From Chengkuizengella axinellae (GTDB lineage Bacteria; Bacillota; Bacilli; Paenibacillales; KCTC-33759): DNA of 64,000 bases. Positions 1-9,352 of this stretch are shown here, piece after piece; positions within the stretch are counted from its first letter, which is position 1, and each line of letters starts with the position of its first letter. The translations under genes and the position numbers were made by a program. The notes under the pieces are model-generated. The model did no database searches and was not told the origin of the DNA. It saw only the letters and a list, made by a program, of their open reading frames with translations. Where the stretch lies: NCBI RefSeq assembly GCF_030730905.1, contig NZ_JAVAMP010000019.1:1-64000 (forward strand), in the 5' to 3' direction.

Positions 1-126
1 TTACATCAATGAACAATGACATATCAACCGTAAAAGATACAATCAGTACTGACATCTGCTTTGCTCTGTACCTTTAGTAGTTAATTGCAGTGGAAAAGAA
101 TCTAAATAAATCTAACCGAAAATTTC

Positions 127-1661
<1,535 letters not shown>

Positions 1662-1707
1662 AATATAAAAAAAAAAGTTCAACCACAAATTACCACGCAA
1701 TTGTTTG

Positions 1708-1736
1708 AGACAGGGCACTGTACCTGTCTTTTTTTG
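1708..1736 (+). terminator. Rho-independent terminator of guaB
   Basis: Perfect 7-bp stem AGACAGG/CCTGTCT (1708-1714 with 1723-1729), 8-base loop, followed by a run of seven T. It separates guaB from dacA. Confidence 0.8.
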
Positions 1737-1798
1737 TGTATATGCGTATGATACAATGAGAAAGATGTAGAAAAATGCTTATGGGGGAAGTGACACAA

Positions 1799-3118
1799 TT
1801 GAATCGGTATGTACTTAAAAAAATCGGTATTTATTTATGTTTAAGTTTAATGTTAAATCTATTTGTAATGTCTATGTTTTCAGGTTCGGCTGCTTATGCA
1901 GAAGAAGACACTCAACCACCACTTAATATTAATGCAGATGCTTCCATTTTAATTGAAGCAAGTACGGGACAAGTTTTATATCAAAACAATGCTAATATAG
2001 CATTACCTCCTGCAAGCATGGCAAAAATGATGACTGAATATTTAGTATTGGAAAGTATAGAACAGGGTAAGATTAGTTGGGATGAATCCGTGACAATTTC
2101 TTCGAAAGCTGCTGCAATCCCTGGATCTGGTCAACTATTAGCGGAAGGTGAGACATATACTGTTAGAGATATGTTTAGATATATGGCCATTTATTCTGGG
2201 AATGACGGCGCTGTAGCATTAGCTGAAAAAGTAGCGGGATCAGAAGAGAACTTTGTGAATATGATGAATCAAAAGGCAAAAGAAATGGGAATGTCAAATA
2301 CAGCATTTTTTGCAAATGCAACAGGGTTACCGAACAAGGATTTAGGAGATTTAGCTCCTTCCACAGCGGAAACAATCATATCTGCACAGGATCTAGCAAC
2401 ATTAGCAAGAAGAATTGTATTGGATTTTCCGGAAACTTTAAAAGTATCAAGTACACCAACGGCTTATTTAAGAGAAGGAGATTCCAGCACACATGAATTT
2501 GATAACTGGAACTGGATGCTGGAAGGTTGGAAATCCTACAACAATAATTTTAGCAGTATAGCTTATGAAGGACTAGATGGTTTAAAAACGGGTTCTACAA
2601 CTGAAGCTGGATACTGTTTTACAGGAACGGCTGAGCGAGATGGTATTCGTTTGATAAGTGTTGTCATGAATACAGAATCCAGAACAGCACGTTTTGAAGA
2701 AACAGGGAGATTATTAGATTATGGTTTTAACAATTTTGAAATTAAAACCGTAGTTGCAGCCAAAAGTGAATTAGATGATATAAAAACAGTTCCTGTTAAA
2801 AAAGGGATTGAATTAGAAGTTCCAATACAAACAGAAGCTGGCGTAGAATTAGTTGTTGAAAAAGGAGAATCTATGGACAATATTCAATTTGAGACAACGA
2901 TTTTGCCTGAGGAGGAACTAATTGCTCCTATTCAACAAGGAGATGTAATTGGAACATTAACTGTTAAATATGATCAATTATCAGAGCCTTTTGAAGAAAC
3001 ATTAAACCTTGTTGCTGCAGAAGACGTAGAAAAAGCGAGCTGGTTTAGACTTTTATTAAGAGCCATTAAAGACTTTTTTGTAGATATTTTTGAAGGAATA
3101 AAAGGTTTTTTTGGGTAA
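1799..3118 (+). CDS. dacA: D-alanyl-D-alanine carboxypeptidase (PBP5/DacA type)
   Basis: Low-molecular-mass penicillin-binding protein that trims the terminal D-Ala from peptidoglycan pentapeptides outside the membrane. I place the start at TTG 1799, because GGGGGAAG at 1783-1790 is well spaced from it; the ATG at 1775 has no ribosome site. That gives 439 residues with a signal peptide ending at about AYA-EED (residue 34). The serine peptidase motifs are SMAK (Ser73), SGN and KTG. The C-terminus has the PBP5 C-terminal beta domain and then an amphipathic helix rich in Trp, Phe and Lys, which in this family peripherally anchors the enzyme to the membrane. Position after guaB is as in Bacillus. 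Confidence 0.94.
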   Translation: MNRYVLKKIGIYLCLSLMLNLFVMSMFSGSAAYAEEDTQPPLNINADASILIEASTGQVLYQNNANIALPPASMAKMMTEYLVLESIEQGKISWDESVTISSKAAAIPGSGQLLAEGETYTVRDMFRYMAIYSGNDGAVALAEKVAGSEENFVNMMNQKAKEMGMSNTAFFANATGLPNKDLGDLAPSTAETIISAQDLATLARRIVLDFPETLKVSSTPTAYLREGDSSTHEFDNWNWMLEGWKSYNNNFSSIAYEGLDGLKTGSTTEAGYCFTGTAERDGIRLISVVMNTESRTARFEETGRLLDYGFNNFEIKTVVAAKSELDDIKTVPVKKGIELEVPIQTEAGVELVVEKGESMDNIQFETTILPEEELIAPIQQGDVIGTLTVKYDQLSEPFEETLNLVAAEDVEKASWFRLLLRAIKDFFVDIFEGIKGFFG

Positions 3119-3121
3119 TTA

Positions 3122-3154
3122 AACTTATTTAAATAAGTTGTTTTGTTGTATAAT
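3122..3154 (+). promoter_or_regulatory. Dyad and -10 element upstream of pdxS
   Basis: A perfect 18-base palindrome AACTTATTTAAATAAGTT (3122-3139) is followed by TATAAT (3149-3154). The palindrome sits where the -35 box would be and could be an operator; because TTTT follows, it could also act as a weak terminator for dacA. The role is undecided. Confidence 0.35.
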
Positions 3155-3231
3155 GTAAAGGCTTAATGTAAAATGATTGTTTAGAGAATTGTGTTAATTT
3201 TATTAATTTATATATATTGGGAGGAAAGAAC

Positions 3232-4113
3232 ATGGAAACAGGTACATCTCGTGTAAAAAGAGGTATGGCGGACATGCAAAAAGGCGGCGTCATTATGGAC
3301 GTTATGAATGCGGAGCAAGCGAAAATCGCGGAAGATGCTGGAGCTTCAGCAGTTATGGCATTAGAAAGAGTACCATCTGATATTCGCGCAGCTGGTGGAG
3401 TTGCTCGTATGGCGGATCCTACTGTAATGGAGGAAGTCATGAAGGTAGTTTCAATTCCAGTTATGGCAAAATCTCGTATTGGTCATTTTGTTGAAGCAAA
3501 GATGTTAGAAGCAATGGGAGTAGACTATATCGATGAAAGTGAAGTGCTCACTCCTGCAGATGAAGTATTCCATACTCAAAAAGATCAATTTACAGTACCT
3601 TTCGTTTGTGGTGCAAGAGATTTAGGTGAAGCATTAAGACGTATTGGTGAAGGTGCTTCTATGATTCGTACAAAAGGTGAACCAGGAACAGGAAACATTG
3701 TTGAGGCTGTTCGTCACATGAGAATGATGATTTCCCAAATACGTAAAGTTCAAAGTATGTCAAAGGATGAATTAATGACAGAAGCTAAAAATCTTGGTGC
3801 TCCATATGATTTGATTTTACAGGTACATGAATCTGGCAAGCTTCCTGTTGTTAACTTTGCTGCAGGTGGAGTTGCTACTCCAGCTGATGCTGCATTAATG
3901 ATGCATCTTGGTTCAGATGGTGTATTTGTTGGTTCAGGTATATTTAAGTCTGATAACCCTGAAAAGTTTGCAAAAGCGATTGTAGAGGCTACAACACACT
4001 ATACAGATTATGATTTACTGGTAAAAGTATCAAAAGATCTTGGTACTCCGATGAAGGGAATCGAGATTTCTAAATTAGATCAGTCTGAAAGAATGCAAGA
4101 GCGAGGCTGGTAA
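3232..4113 (+). CDS. pdxS: Pyridoxal 5'-phosphate synthase, lyase subunit PdxS
   Basis: PdxS condenses ribose 5-phosphate, glyceraldehyde 3-phosphate and ammonia (delivered by PdxT) into pyridoxal 5'-phosphate. The 293-residue TIM barrel matches family length. Very conserved stretches are visible: [18 protein letters not shown] at the N-terminus, the [14 protein letters not shown] strand with the active-site lysine, and the [16 protein letters not shown] phosphate-binding segment. The ATG at 3232 follows GGGAGGAAAG at 3219-3228; an in-frame TTG at 3217 lies inside that ribosome site and is not the start. pdxT follows 36 bases later, so the two subunits are one transcription unit. Confidence 0.97.
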   Translation: METGTSRVKRGMADMQKGGVIMDVMNAEQAKIAEDAGASAVMALERVPSDIRAAGGVARMADPTVMEEVMKVVSIPVMAKSRIGHFVEAKMLEAMGVDYIDESEVLTPADEVFHTQKDQFTVPFVCGARDLGEALRRIGEGASMIRTKGEPGTGNIVEAVRHMRMMISQIRKVQSMSKDELMTEAKNLGAPYDLILQVHESGKLPVVNFAAGGVATPADAALMMHLGSDGVFVGSGIFKSDNPEKFAKAIVEATTHYTDYDLLVKVSKDLGTPMKGIEISKLDQSERMQERGW

Positions 4114-4149
4114 TCACTAAGTTTTTCATGTAAGAAAGAAGGGACAGCA

Positions 4150-4731
4150 GTGAAAATAGGTGTGCTTGCTCTGCAAGGAGCAGTTAAAGAACATTTAGAT
4201 ATGATCAGCAGCGCTGGTGCTGAAGCAGTAGTTATAAAAACAGTCGACCAATGTGATGAGATTGACGGTATTATCATCCCTGGTGGTGAGAGCACAACCA
4301 TTGGTCGTTTAATGAAAATATACGGTTTTATAGATAAATTAAAGGAGTTTTCTAATCAGGGAAAACCTATTTTTGGTACATGTGCCGGTATGATTTTACT
4401 TGCTAAAGAAATTGTGGGTCAGACTGAGAATCATTTGGGTTTAATGGATATGAAGGTTGCTAGGAATGCTTTTGGACGTCAACGGGAAAGCTTTGAAGCG
4501 AACTTACCAATCAAAGGTTTAGAATCACCGCTTAGAGCAGTATTTATTCGTGCCCCCTTAATTGAGAAAGTAAGTCCAGAGGTTGAGGTGTTATCTGAAT
4601 ATAACGGTAAAATTGTAGCTGCAAAGCAAGGCCACCTTTTAGCTGCATCCTTCCATCCTGAATTAACGGATGATTTTCGTTTGCACAGCTATTTTGTAAA
4701 TATGGTGAAACAATATTCCTTAGTAAAGTAA
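4150..4731 (+). CDS. pdxT: Pyridoxal 5'-phosphate synthase, glutaminase subunit PdxT
   Basis: Class I-type glutamine amidotransferase that releases ammonia from glutamine and channels it to PdxS. At 193 residues it has family length. The GGESTT segment (residues 45-50), the nucleophile Cys78 in FGTCAGM, and the His-Glu pair in SFHPEL near residue 170 form the expected Cys-His-Glu triad. It starts with GTG at 4150 after AAGAAGGGACAG. It lies directly between pdxS and serS; the reading frame of serS begins where it stops. Co-expression with pdxS is expected because the two proteins form a 12:12 complex. Confidence 0.96.
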   Translation: MKIGVLALQGAVKEHLDMISSAGAEAVVIKTVDQCDEIDGIIIPGGESTTIGRLMKIYGFIDKLKEFSNQGKPIFGTCAGMILLAKEIVGQTENHLGLMDMKVARNAFGRQRESFEANLPIKGLESPLRAVFIRAPLIEKVSPEVEVLSEYNGKIVAAKQGHLLAASFHPELTDDFRLHSYFVNMVKQYSLVK

Positions 4732-4758
4732 TTGCTTTTTGCGGAAGGAAGGGTTCTT

Positions 4759-6039
4759 TTGTTAGATATTAAACGTTTAAGAAATGATTTTGAATCAGTG
4801 GAGACAGCATTGAAACATCGCGGTCATCCGTTGAATGATATAGCTAGCTTTACAGAACTAGACATTAATAGAAGAGAATTGCTCCAGCAAGTTGAACAGT
4901 TGAAAAATAGGCGCAATGTCGTGTCGCAAGATGTTGCAAAAAAGAAAAAAGCAAAAGAAGATGCAGATGATCTCATTAAAGAAATGAGAGAGGTATCTGA
5001 TAAGATTAAATCATTAGATGAGGAGTTAAGAGGGCTTGAATCACAATTAGAGCAGCTCTTATTAACGATTCCTAATATTACCCATTCATCTGTTCCAGCA
5101 GGTAAAAGCGAAGATGAAAATGTAGAAATACGTAAATGGGGAGAGATTCCAACTTTTGATTTTGAACCTCAGCCTCACTGGGACCTTGCTACAAATCTTG
5201 ACATTGTTAACTTTGAAGCAGGTGCTAAAGTATCCGGCTCTAGATTTTTATTTTATAAAGGTTTAGGTGCTCGTTTGGAGCGTGCTTTAATCAATTTTAT
5301 GATGGATTTACACTGTACTGAGCATGGTTACGAAGAAATGTTACCTCCAATGGTTGTGAATCGTGACAGTATGGTTGGTTCAGGGCAATTGCCTAAGTTT
5401 GAGGAAGATGCTTTTAAGTTAGAAGATAACGATTACTTTTTAACACCAACTGCTGAGGTTCCTGTGGTGAATTTTTACCGCGAGGAGATCCTTTCTGCTG
5501 AAGATCTTCCAAAAAATTATGTAGCTTATAGTGCTTGTTTTCGTTCAGAAGCTGGTTCAGCAGGTAGAGACACAAGAGGTTTAATTCGTTTACATCAATT
5601 TAATAAAGTTGAATTATTGAAGTTTGTTAAACCTGAGGATTCATATGATGAGCTTGAAAAGTTGACTGAAAATGCGGAGAAAGTGCTGCAGCTTCTTAAA
5701 TTACCTTATCGTATTATATCTTTATGTACTGGAGATATTGGATTCACGGCATCTAAAACGTATGATTTGGAAGTATGGTTGCCTCAAAGCAATATGTATC
5801 GTGAAATTTCATCTTGCAGTAATTGTGAGGATTATCAAGCAAGAAGAGCAGGGATTCGTTTCCGTAGAGATCAAAAATCCAAACCAGAATTTGTTCATAC
5901 CTTAAATGGTTCAGGATTAGCTATTGGAAGGACTGTAGCTGCAATTTTGGAAAATTACCAGCAAACAGACGGTTCAGTTACTATTCCAGAAGTGCTTCAA
6001 CCGTATATGAATAACGTTGAAAAAATTTCTTTGAAATAA
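4759..6039 (+). CDS. serS: Seryl-tRNA synthetase
   Basis: Class II aminoacyl-tRNA synthetase that charges tRNA-Ser. I choose TTG 4759 (protein begins [12 protein letters not shown], 426 residues) because GGAAGGAAGGG at 4743-4753 precedes it and it aligns with known SerS N-termini; the frame stays open upstream to 4732. An N-terminal antiparallel coiled coil (about residues 28-100, Lys/Glu rich) binds the long variable arm of tRNA-Ser. Motif 2 ([17 protein letters not shown]) and motif 3 ([16 protein letters not shown]) are intact. A tRNA-Ser gene follows 49 bases downstream. No T-box leader is present; the gene follows pdxT with only a short gap. Confidence 0.96.
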   Translation: MLDIKRLRNDFESVETALKHRGHPLNDIASFTELDINRRELLQQVEQLKNRRNVVSQDVAKKKKAKEDADDLIKEMREVSDKIKSLDEELRGLESQLEQLLLTIPNITHSSVPAGKSEDENVEIRKWGEIPTFDFEPQPHWDLATNLDIVNFEAGAKVSGSRFLFYKGLGARLERALINFMMDLHCTEHGYEEMLPPMVVNRDSMVGSGQLPKFEEDAFKLEDNDYFLTPTAEVPVVNFYREEILSAEDLPKNYVAYSACFRSEAGSAGRDTRGLIRLHQFNKVELLKFVKPEDSYDELEKLTENAEKVLQLLKLPYRIISLCTGDIGFTASKTYDLEVWLPQSNMYREISSCSNCEDYQARRAGIRFRRDQKSKPEFVHTLNGSGLAIGRTVAAILENYQQTDGSVTIPEVLQPYMNNVEKISLK

Positions 6040-6088
6040 GACTTGCATTTAATATTTAACCTGTGTTACAATACTTCTTGTGACGCAA

Positions 6089-6178
6089 GGAGAGGTGGTC
6101 GAGCGGCTTAAGGCACTGGTCTTGAAAACCAGCGATGGGGGGACTCATCCGTGGGTTCAAATCCCACCCTCTCCGCCA
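6089..6178 (+). tRNA. tRNA-Ser (anticodon UGA)
   Basis: A 90-base class II tRNA. The acceptor stem GGAGAGG (6089-6095) pairs with CCTCTCC (6168-6174), followed by discriminator G and encoded CCA (6176-6178). The anticodon stem CTGGT/ACCAG closes loop CTTGAAA with anticodon TGA at 6123-6125. A long variable arm (GATGGGGGGACTCATC region) and GGTTCAAATCC T-loop are present. It reads UCN serine codons and lies just after serS, as in Bacillus. Confidence 0.97.
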
Positions 6179-6186
6179 TAAAACAC

Positions 6187-6222
6187 AAACATCAAGTATC
6201 TAAACGATGCTTGTTTTTTTTT
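6187..6222 (+). terminator. Probable terminator after tRNA-Ser
   Basis: AAACA-(bulge TCA)-AGTATC pairs with GATGCT-TGTTT across a 5-base loop and is followed by a T-run. The 3-base bulge makes this less than ideal, but the T-tract is long. Confidence 0.55.
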
Positions 6223-6281
6223 GCTTTTTTATGAATAAATCAACCTTCGTTTTCGCAAATTAATGGGGCGGAGGTGTAAAT

Positions 6282-6626
6282 ATGAATAATGAAACACTAA
6301 CGATAAATTCGGGGCAGCTTTTAGAAAGTTGGCAAAGTACTTTACCTGCAATATTAAACAAAGCAGATTCGGTTGATGTGCGATTAGATAATGCGAACTC
6401 AAATGCTTTAAATATTCATATCTCAACAGCAGGACATGCCATGTATACATTTGATTTTAGATGCACATATGAAGATGATAGAAAAGTGGATGTATCCTTA
6501 ATTGATGTGGAACAAAATAATAAAACGATAGATGAGAAGAATGAAGTGATACAAACATTGGCAGAGGATTATGTAAGACATATTCATGAATGTGCTCAGA
6601 CTCTACAGTCGATTACACACAGTTAA
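6282..6626 (+). CDS. Conserved-looking hypothetical protein, 114 aa
   Basis: I do not recognise this protein. It has a good ribosome site (GGGGCGGAGGTG, 6264-6275) and an ATG at 6282. The product is soluble and acidic with no signal peptide or membrane segment; residues 30-75 alternate hydrophobic and polar residues in a way that suggests beta strands (DVRLDNANSNALNIHISTAG, then YTFDFRCTYEDDRKVDVSLID), followed by a C-terminal helix with two His and one Cys. It stands alone between the tRNA and a small spore-protein-like gene on the same strand. Confidence 0.7.
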   Translation: MNNETLTINSGQLLESWQSTLPAILNKADSVDVRLDNANSNALNIHISTAGHAMYTFDFRCTYEDDRKVDVSLIDVEQNNKTIDEKNEVIQTLAEDYVRHIHECAQTLQSITHS

Positions 6627-6628
6627 TA

Positions 6629-6679
6629 CCCACAAAAGTGAAGAAAACCTTCGGAGTTAAATCCTAATACTTTTGCGGG
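6629..6679 (+). other. Structured leader RNA candidate (10/11-bp outer stem)
   Basis: CCCACAAAAGT (6629-6639) pairs with ACTTTTGCGGG (6669-6679) except for one A/C mismatch. Inside are GAAG/CTTC (6640-6643 with 6649-6652) and GGA/TCC (6653-6655 with 6662-6664), so the RNA could fold as a three-way junction. There is no T-tract, so it is not a plain terminator. It lies between two small genes and may be part of the leader of the downstream one. Confidence 0.35.
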
Positions 6680-6734
6680 CCCAAAACAAAATAAGCGACC
6701 CCAAAAATTAAATAAGAGATAAGGGAGGATTTAT

Positions 6735-6896
6735 ATGTCTAATGAGCGTCTTACCCCAGAGAACCCACACCAGTATACAGAACGTAAATTAGATCAGGTA
6801 CAGGATGCCAAAGGAGAGACATTGTCCGGTGCAAAGAAAGCCAAAAATAAAAATCACTCTAGAGCCAATCAAGGGGAAGGATTTGGTGGAGTCTAA
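6735..6896 (+). CDS. Small hydrophilic protein, 53 aa, possibly spore-associated
   Basis: A short gene with a strong ribosome site (AAGGGAGGAT, 6721-6730) and a terminator directly after it. The protein begins MSNERLTPENPHQYTERKLD and ends NQGEGFGGV. It is lysine-, asparagine- and glutamine-rich, with no hydrophobic core, no signal peptide and no cysteine. This composition resembles minor small acid-soluble spore proteins of Bacillales, but I cannot match it to a named one, so that is only a guess. The ribosome site and terminator support a real gene better than its sequence does. Confidence 0.65.
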   Translation: MSNERLTPENPHQYTERKLDQVQDAKGETLSGAKKAKNKNHSRANQGEGFGGV

Positions 6897-6904
6897 ATAA
6901 GTTT

Positions 6905-6937
6905 AAAAAACCTATGAGATATCATAGGTTTTTTTTG
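6905..6937 (+). terminator. Strong rho-independent terminator
   Basis: AAAAAACCTATGA (6905-6917) pairs perfectly with TCATAGGTTTTTT (6922-6934), with a 4-base loop and a continuing T-run. The AT flanks make it likely to work in both directions. Confidence 0.85.
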
Positions 6938-7076
6938 TACCTTAATCTAATAAAATTATTTATAACTAAATAACATAAAATACGAATTGACAAAAAAATT
7001 TATGATAAAATTAGTCAATAACTACTGATTTATTCACATCAGTTACTTCATAAATTGATAAAGAAGGTGAAAAAGT

Positions 7077-7757
7077 ATGAAGGATAAAAATGTATTAATT
7101 GTTGACGATGAACAGGATATGAGGAATTTAATACAAATGTATTTAGACACTTCAAACTTTGGTACTTTTCATGCTGCAAATGGAAAAGAAGCCTTTTTTA
7201 TTCTTGAAACAGAACGCATTGACATTATTATTCTTGACGTTATGATGCCTGAAATGGATGGGTTTTCATTTTGTATGAAAGTTCGTGAAAAATCTAACAT
7301 ACCTCTTATATTTTTAACAGCACGAGGAGAAGAGTGGGACCGTGTACATGGTTTGAAATTAGGTGCTGATGATTATATTGTAAAACCATTTAGTCCAGGT
7401 GAATTAGTTGCTCGTATTGATGCGGTGTTACGACGATATAATCACGAAATAAAAACTGAAATGGAACTCTACCTACAAATAGGACCACTAGAAATTGATG
7501 AAAAGGGTAGGAAAGTAAAAATACATAATAAGCCTGTTTCATTAACTTTAAAAGAGTTTGATTTGCTCTTATTTCTCAGCAAACATAAAGGACAAGCATT
7601 AAGCCGTCAACAGCTATTAGAAAGTGTTTGGGGTTATGATTTTTTAGGTGGGGAAAGAACGGTGGACACTCATGTAAAAACGCTTAGAATTAAAATGGGT
7701 AGCTTTGGTGAGTCAATTCAAACAGTTTGGGGAATCGGGTACAAATTAGAGGTGTAA
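7077..7757 (+). CDS. Two-component response regulator, OmpR/PhoB family
   Basis: 226-residue cytoplasmic transcription factor. The receiver domain (residues 1-120) has the acidic pair D10-D11, phosphoacceptor Asp54 (ILDVMMPEMDG) and the conserved lysine in DYIVKPFS. The C-terminal winged helix (about 130-226) carries the family signatures LTLKEFDLLLFL, SRQQLLESVWGY and ERTVDTHVKTLRIK. The start ATG follows AAGAAGGTG. The kinase gene begins two bases after the stop, so this is a cognate pair. The next gene, a large secreted protein, has paired direct repeats in its promoter that fit an OmpR-type operator, so it is a candidate target. Confidence 0.93.
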   Translation: MKDKNVLIVDDEQDMRNLIQMYLDTSNFGTFHAANGKEAFFILETERIDIIILDVMMPEMDGFSFCMKVREKSNIPLIFLTARGEEWDRVHGLKLGADDYIVKPFSPGELVARIDAVLRRYNHEIKTEMELYLQIGPLEIDEKGRKVKIHNKPVSLTLKEFDLLLFLSKHKGQALSRQQLLESVWGYDFLGGERTVDTHVKTLRIKMGSFGESIQTVWGIGYKLEV

Positions 7758-7759
7758 AA

Positions 7760-9166
7760 ATGATTATAAACTTATCACTGTCACGAAAAATTTGGATCAT
7801 AATTAGTCTTGCTATTATTTCAACTATTCTGTTTTCTTACTTACTATCAAATTATTTTTATCAAAAGTATTATGTTGAAAATTTAAGAAAAACATTAGAA
7901 GAAGAAGGTTCTAGACTTGCCACAAATTACACTGGAGGCAATATAACTCCAAGATTCATGGATCAGATTCATTGGTTTAATCTCATGTTCGAACCAGAGG
8001 TACTTCTAGTTACTGAACCTCAAGAGTTAGGTGTGAGATTTCCGTTTGATTTTGATTATGAATCTTATATAAATGAATCTGAAAGAGAAAAGTTACTAGC
8101 TGGAGAAATTATATCTATAGTAGGTTATGAAGAAAAGATTGGTCATCAAATTATGGGTGTGATTGTCCCATTATTGGATGGTAATAGATTAAGTGGCATT
8201 CTTTTTTTATATAGTCCGCTAGCAAAAGTAACGGAGATGATAAGTGATATCACAAGTATCTGGATTATATTTGCAATTTCTTTTGCTGTTTTCCTGATCC
8301 TTGCTGGTAGGATCGTGATTGCCAAATTAACTAGGCCACTTCTAAAACTAGAAAAAGCAGCCTATAACATGTCTCAAGGAAACTATTTAGAACGCGTTGA
8401 GATTATTACACATGATGAGATTGGACGTCTTGGACATGCGTTTAACAATATGGCAAGTGCTATAGAAGCGGAGGATGAGCGAAAGAAAGAATTTCTCGCA
8501 AATATATCACACGAACTTCGCACACCGCTGAGTTATATTAAAGGATATAGTGAAGCCATTTTGGATGGAGTTGCTAAATCTAAAGTGGATGAACAAAAGT
8601 ATTTAAAACTCATTCAAAGGGAGTCCACTCGAATGCAGCGTCTTGTGCAAGATTTACTTGAGTTATCTAAACTTGATACTAATGACTATCCTTTAGCAAA
8701 AGTTTATCTTGTATTTTCTCAGTTAATTGAAGAAGCATTGACTAAGTATGAGTCTATTTTGTTGAAAAAACAAATAACATTAACGACTCGATTAGACCCT
8801 GAAATTATTATCTATGCAGATGAAGGTAGAATAGAGCAAATAATCCATAATGTTATGGATAATGCGATTCATTATACACCTGAAGGGGGAGAAATCACTG
8901 TCCAATTAAATAAAGTGGCCATTAAACGGTGTGAATTAATAATCAAAGATTCAGGTGTTGGAATAGGTGAAAAGGACCTTGGTCATTTGGGCGAACGTTT
9001 CTATCGGGTGAACAAGGCACGAACAAGAACGGATGGAGGGTCTGGTTTAGGGTTATCCATTGTAAAACAACTTGTTTCAGCTCATGGCGGAGAAATATTA
9101 TTTAAAAGTCAATTGGGACAAGGAACTCAAGTTCATATCTCATTTCCAATATATATAGATGAATAA
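7760..9166 (+). CDS. Two-component sensor histidine kinase
   Basis: Membrane kinase partner of the preceding regulator. Start at ATG 7760, using GAGGTG at the end of the regulator gene (7748-7753); the frame is open upstream to 7727 but inside that gene. 468 residues: first membrane helix about 8-27, an extracytoplasmic sensor of roughly 130 residues, second helix about 166-186, a HAMP linker (TRPLLKLEKAAYNMSQGNY), a HisKA domain with SHELRTPLS, and HATPase_c with N box (NVMDNAIHYTPEGG), G1 (DSGVGIG) and G2 (GGSGLGLSI). All catalytic motifs are intact. The signal is unknown. Confidence 0.93.
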   Translation: MIINLSLSRKIWIIISLAIISTILFSYLLSNYFYQKYYVENLRKTLEEEGSRLATNYTGGNITPRFMDQIHWFNLMFEPEVLLVTEPQELGVRFPFDFDYESYINESEREKLLAGEIISIVGYEEKIGHQIMGVIVPLLDGNRLSGILFLYSPLAKVTEMISDITSIWIIFAISFAVFLILAGRIVIAKLTRPLLKLEKAAYNMSQGNYLERVEIITHDEIGRLGHAFNNMASAIEAEDERKKEFLANISHELRTPLSYIKGYSEAILDGVAKSKVDEQKYLKLIQRESTRMQRLVQDLLELSKLDTNDYPLAKVYLVFSQLIEEALTKYESILLKKQITLTTRLDPEIIIYADEGRIEQIIHNVMDNAIHYTPEGGEITVQLNKVAIKRCELIIKDSGVGIGEKDLGHLGERFYRVNKARTRTDGGSGLGLSIVKQLVSAHGGEILFKSQLGQGTQVHISFPIYIDE

Positions 9167-9252
9167 AGTCATTACAAATTGTCTAATATGATTTAGGGTG
9201 GGGTTGGACATATATTGATAAGTCTATTTCATAGGTTTATATAACTTCTTAC

Positions 9253-9285
9253 TTTCATCACAAATTCCTCTCATTTCTATCACAA
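9253..9285 (+). promoter_or_regulatory. Paired direct repeat, candidate OmpR-type operator
   Basis: TTTCATCACAA (9253-9263) is repeated as TTTCTATCACAA (9274-9285), a spacing of 21-22 bases or two helical turns, on the same helical face. It lies about 70 bases ahead of the secreted-protein gene and upstream of the AT-rich candidate -10 region (TATGATG/TATATT near 9294-9310). Direct repeats on one face are typical for OmpR-family dimers; linkage to the adjacent regulator is inferred. Confidence 0.45.
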
Positions 9286-9352
9286 GTGTTCATTATGATG
9301 TATTTATATTCAATGTTGTTAAACAATATAAAAAGTAAGGGAGAGGATGAAA

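Noticed and set aside
4700-4760. T-box or long leader in front of serS
   Set aside because: The serS frame begins directly after pdxT, leaving no room for a T-box, and no specifier or antiterminator sequence is visible.
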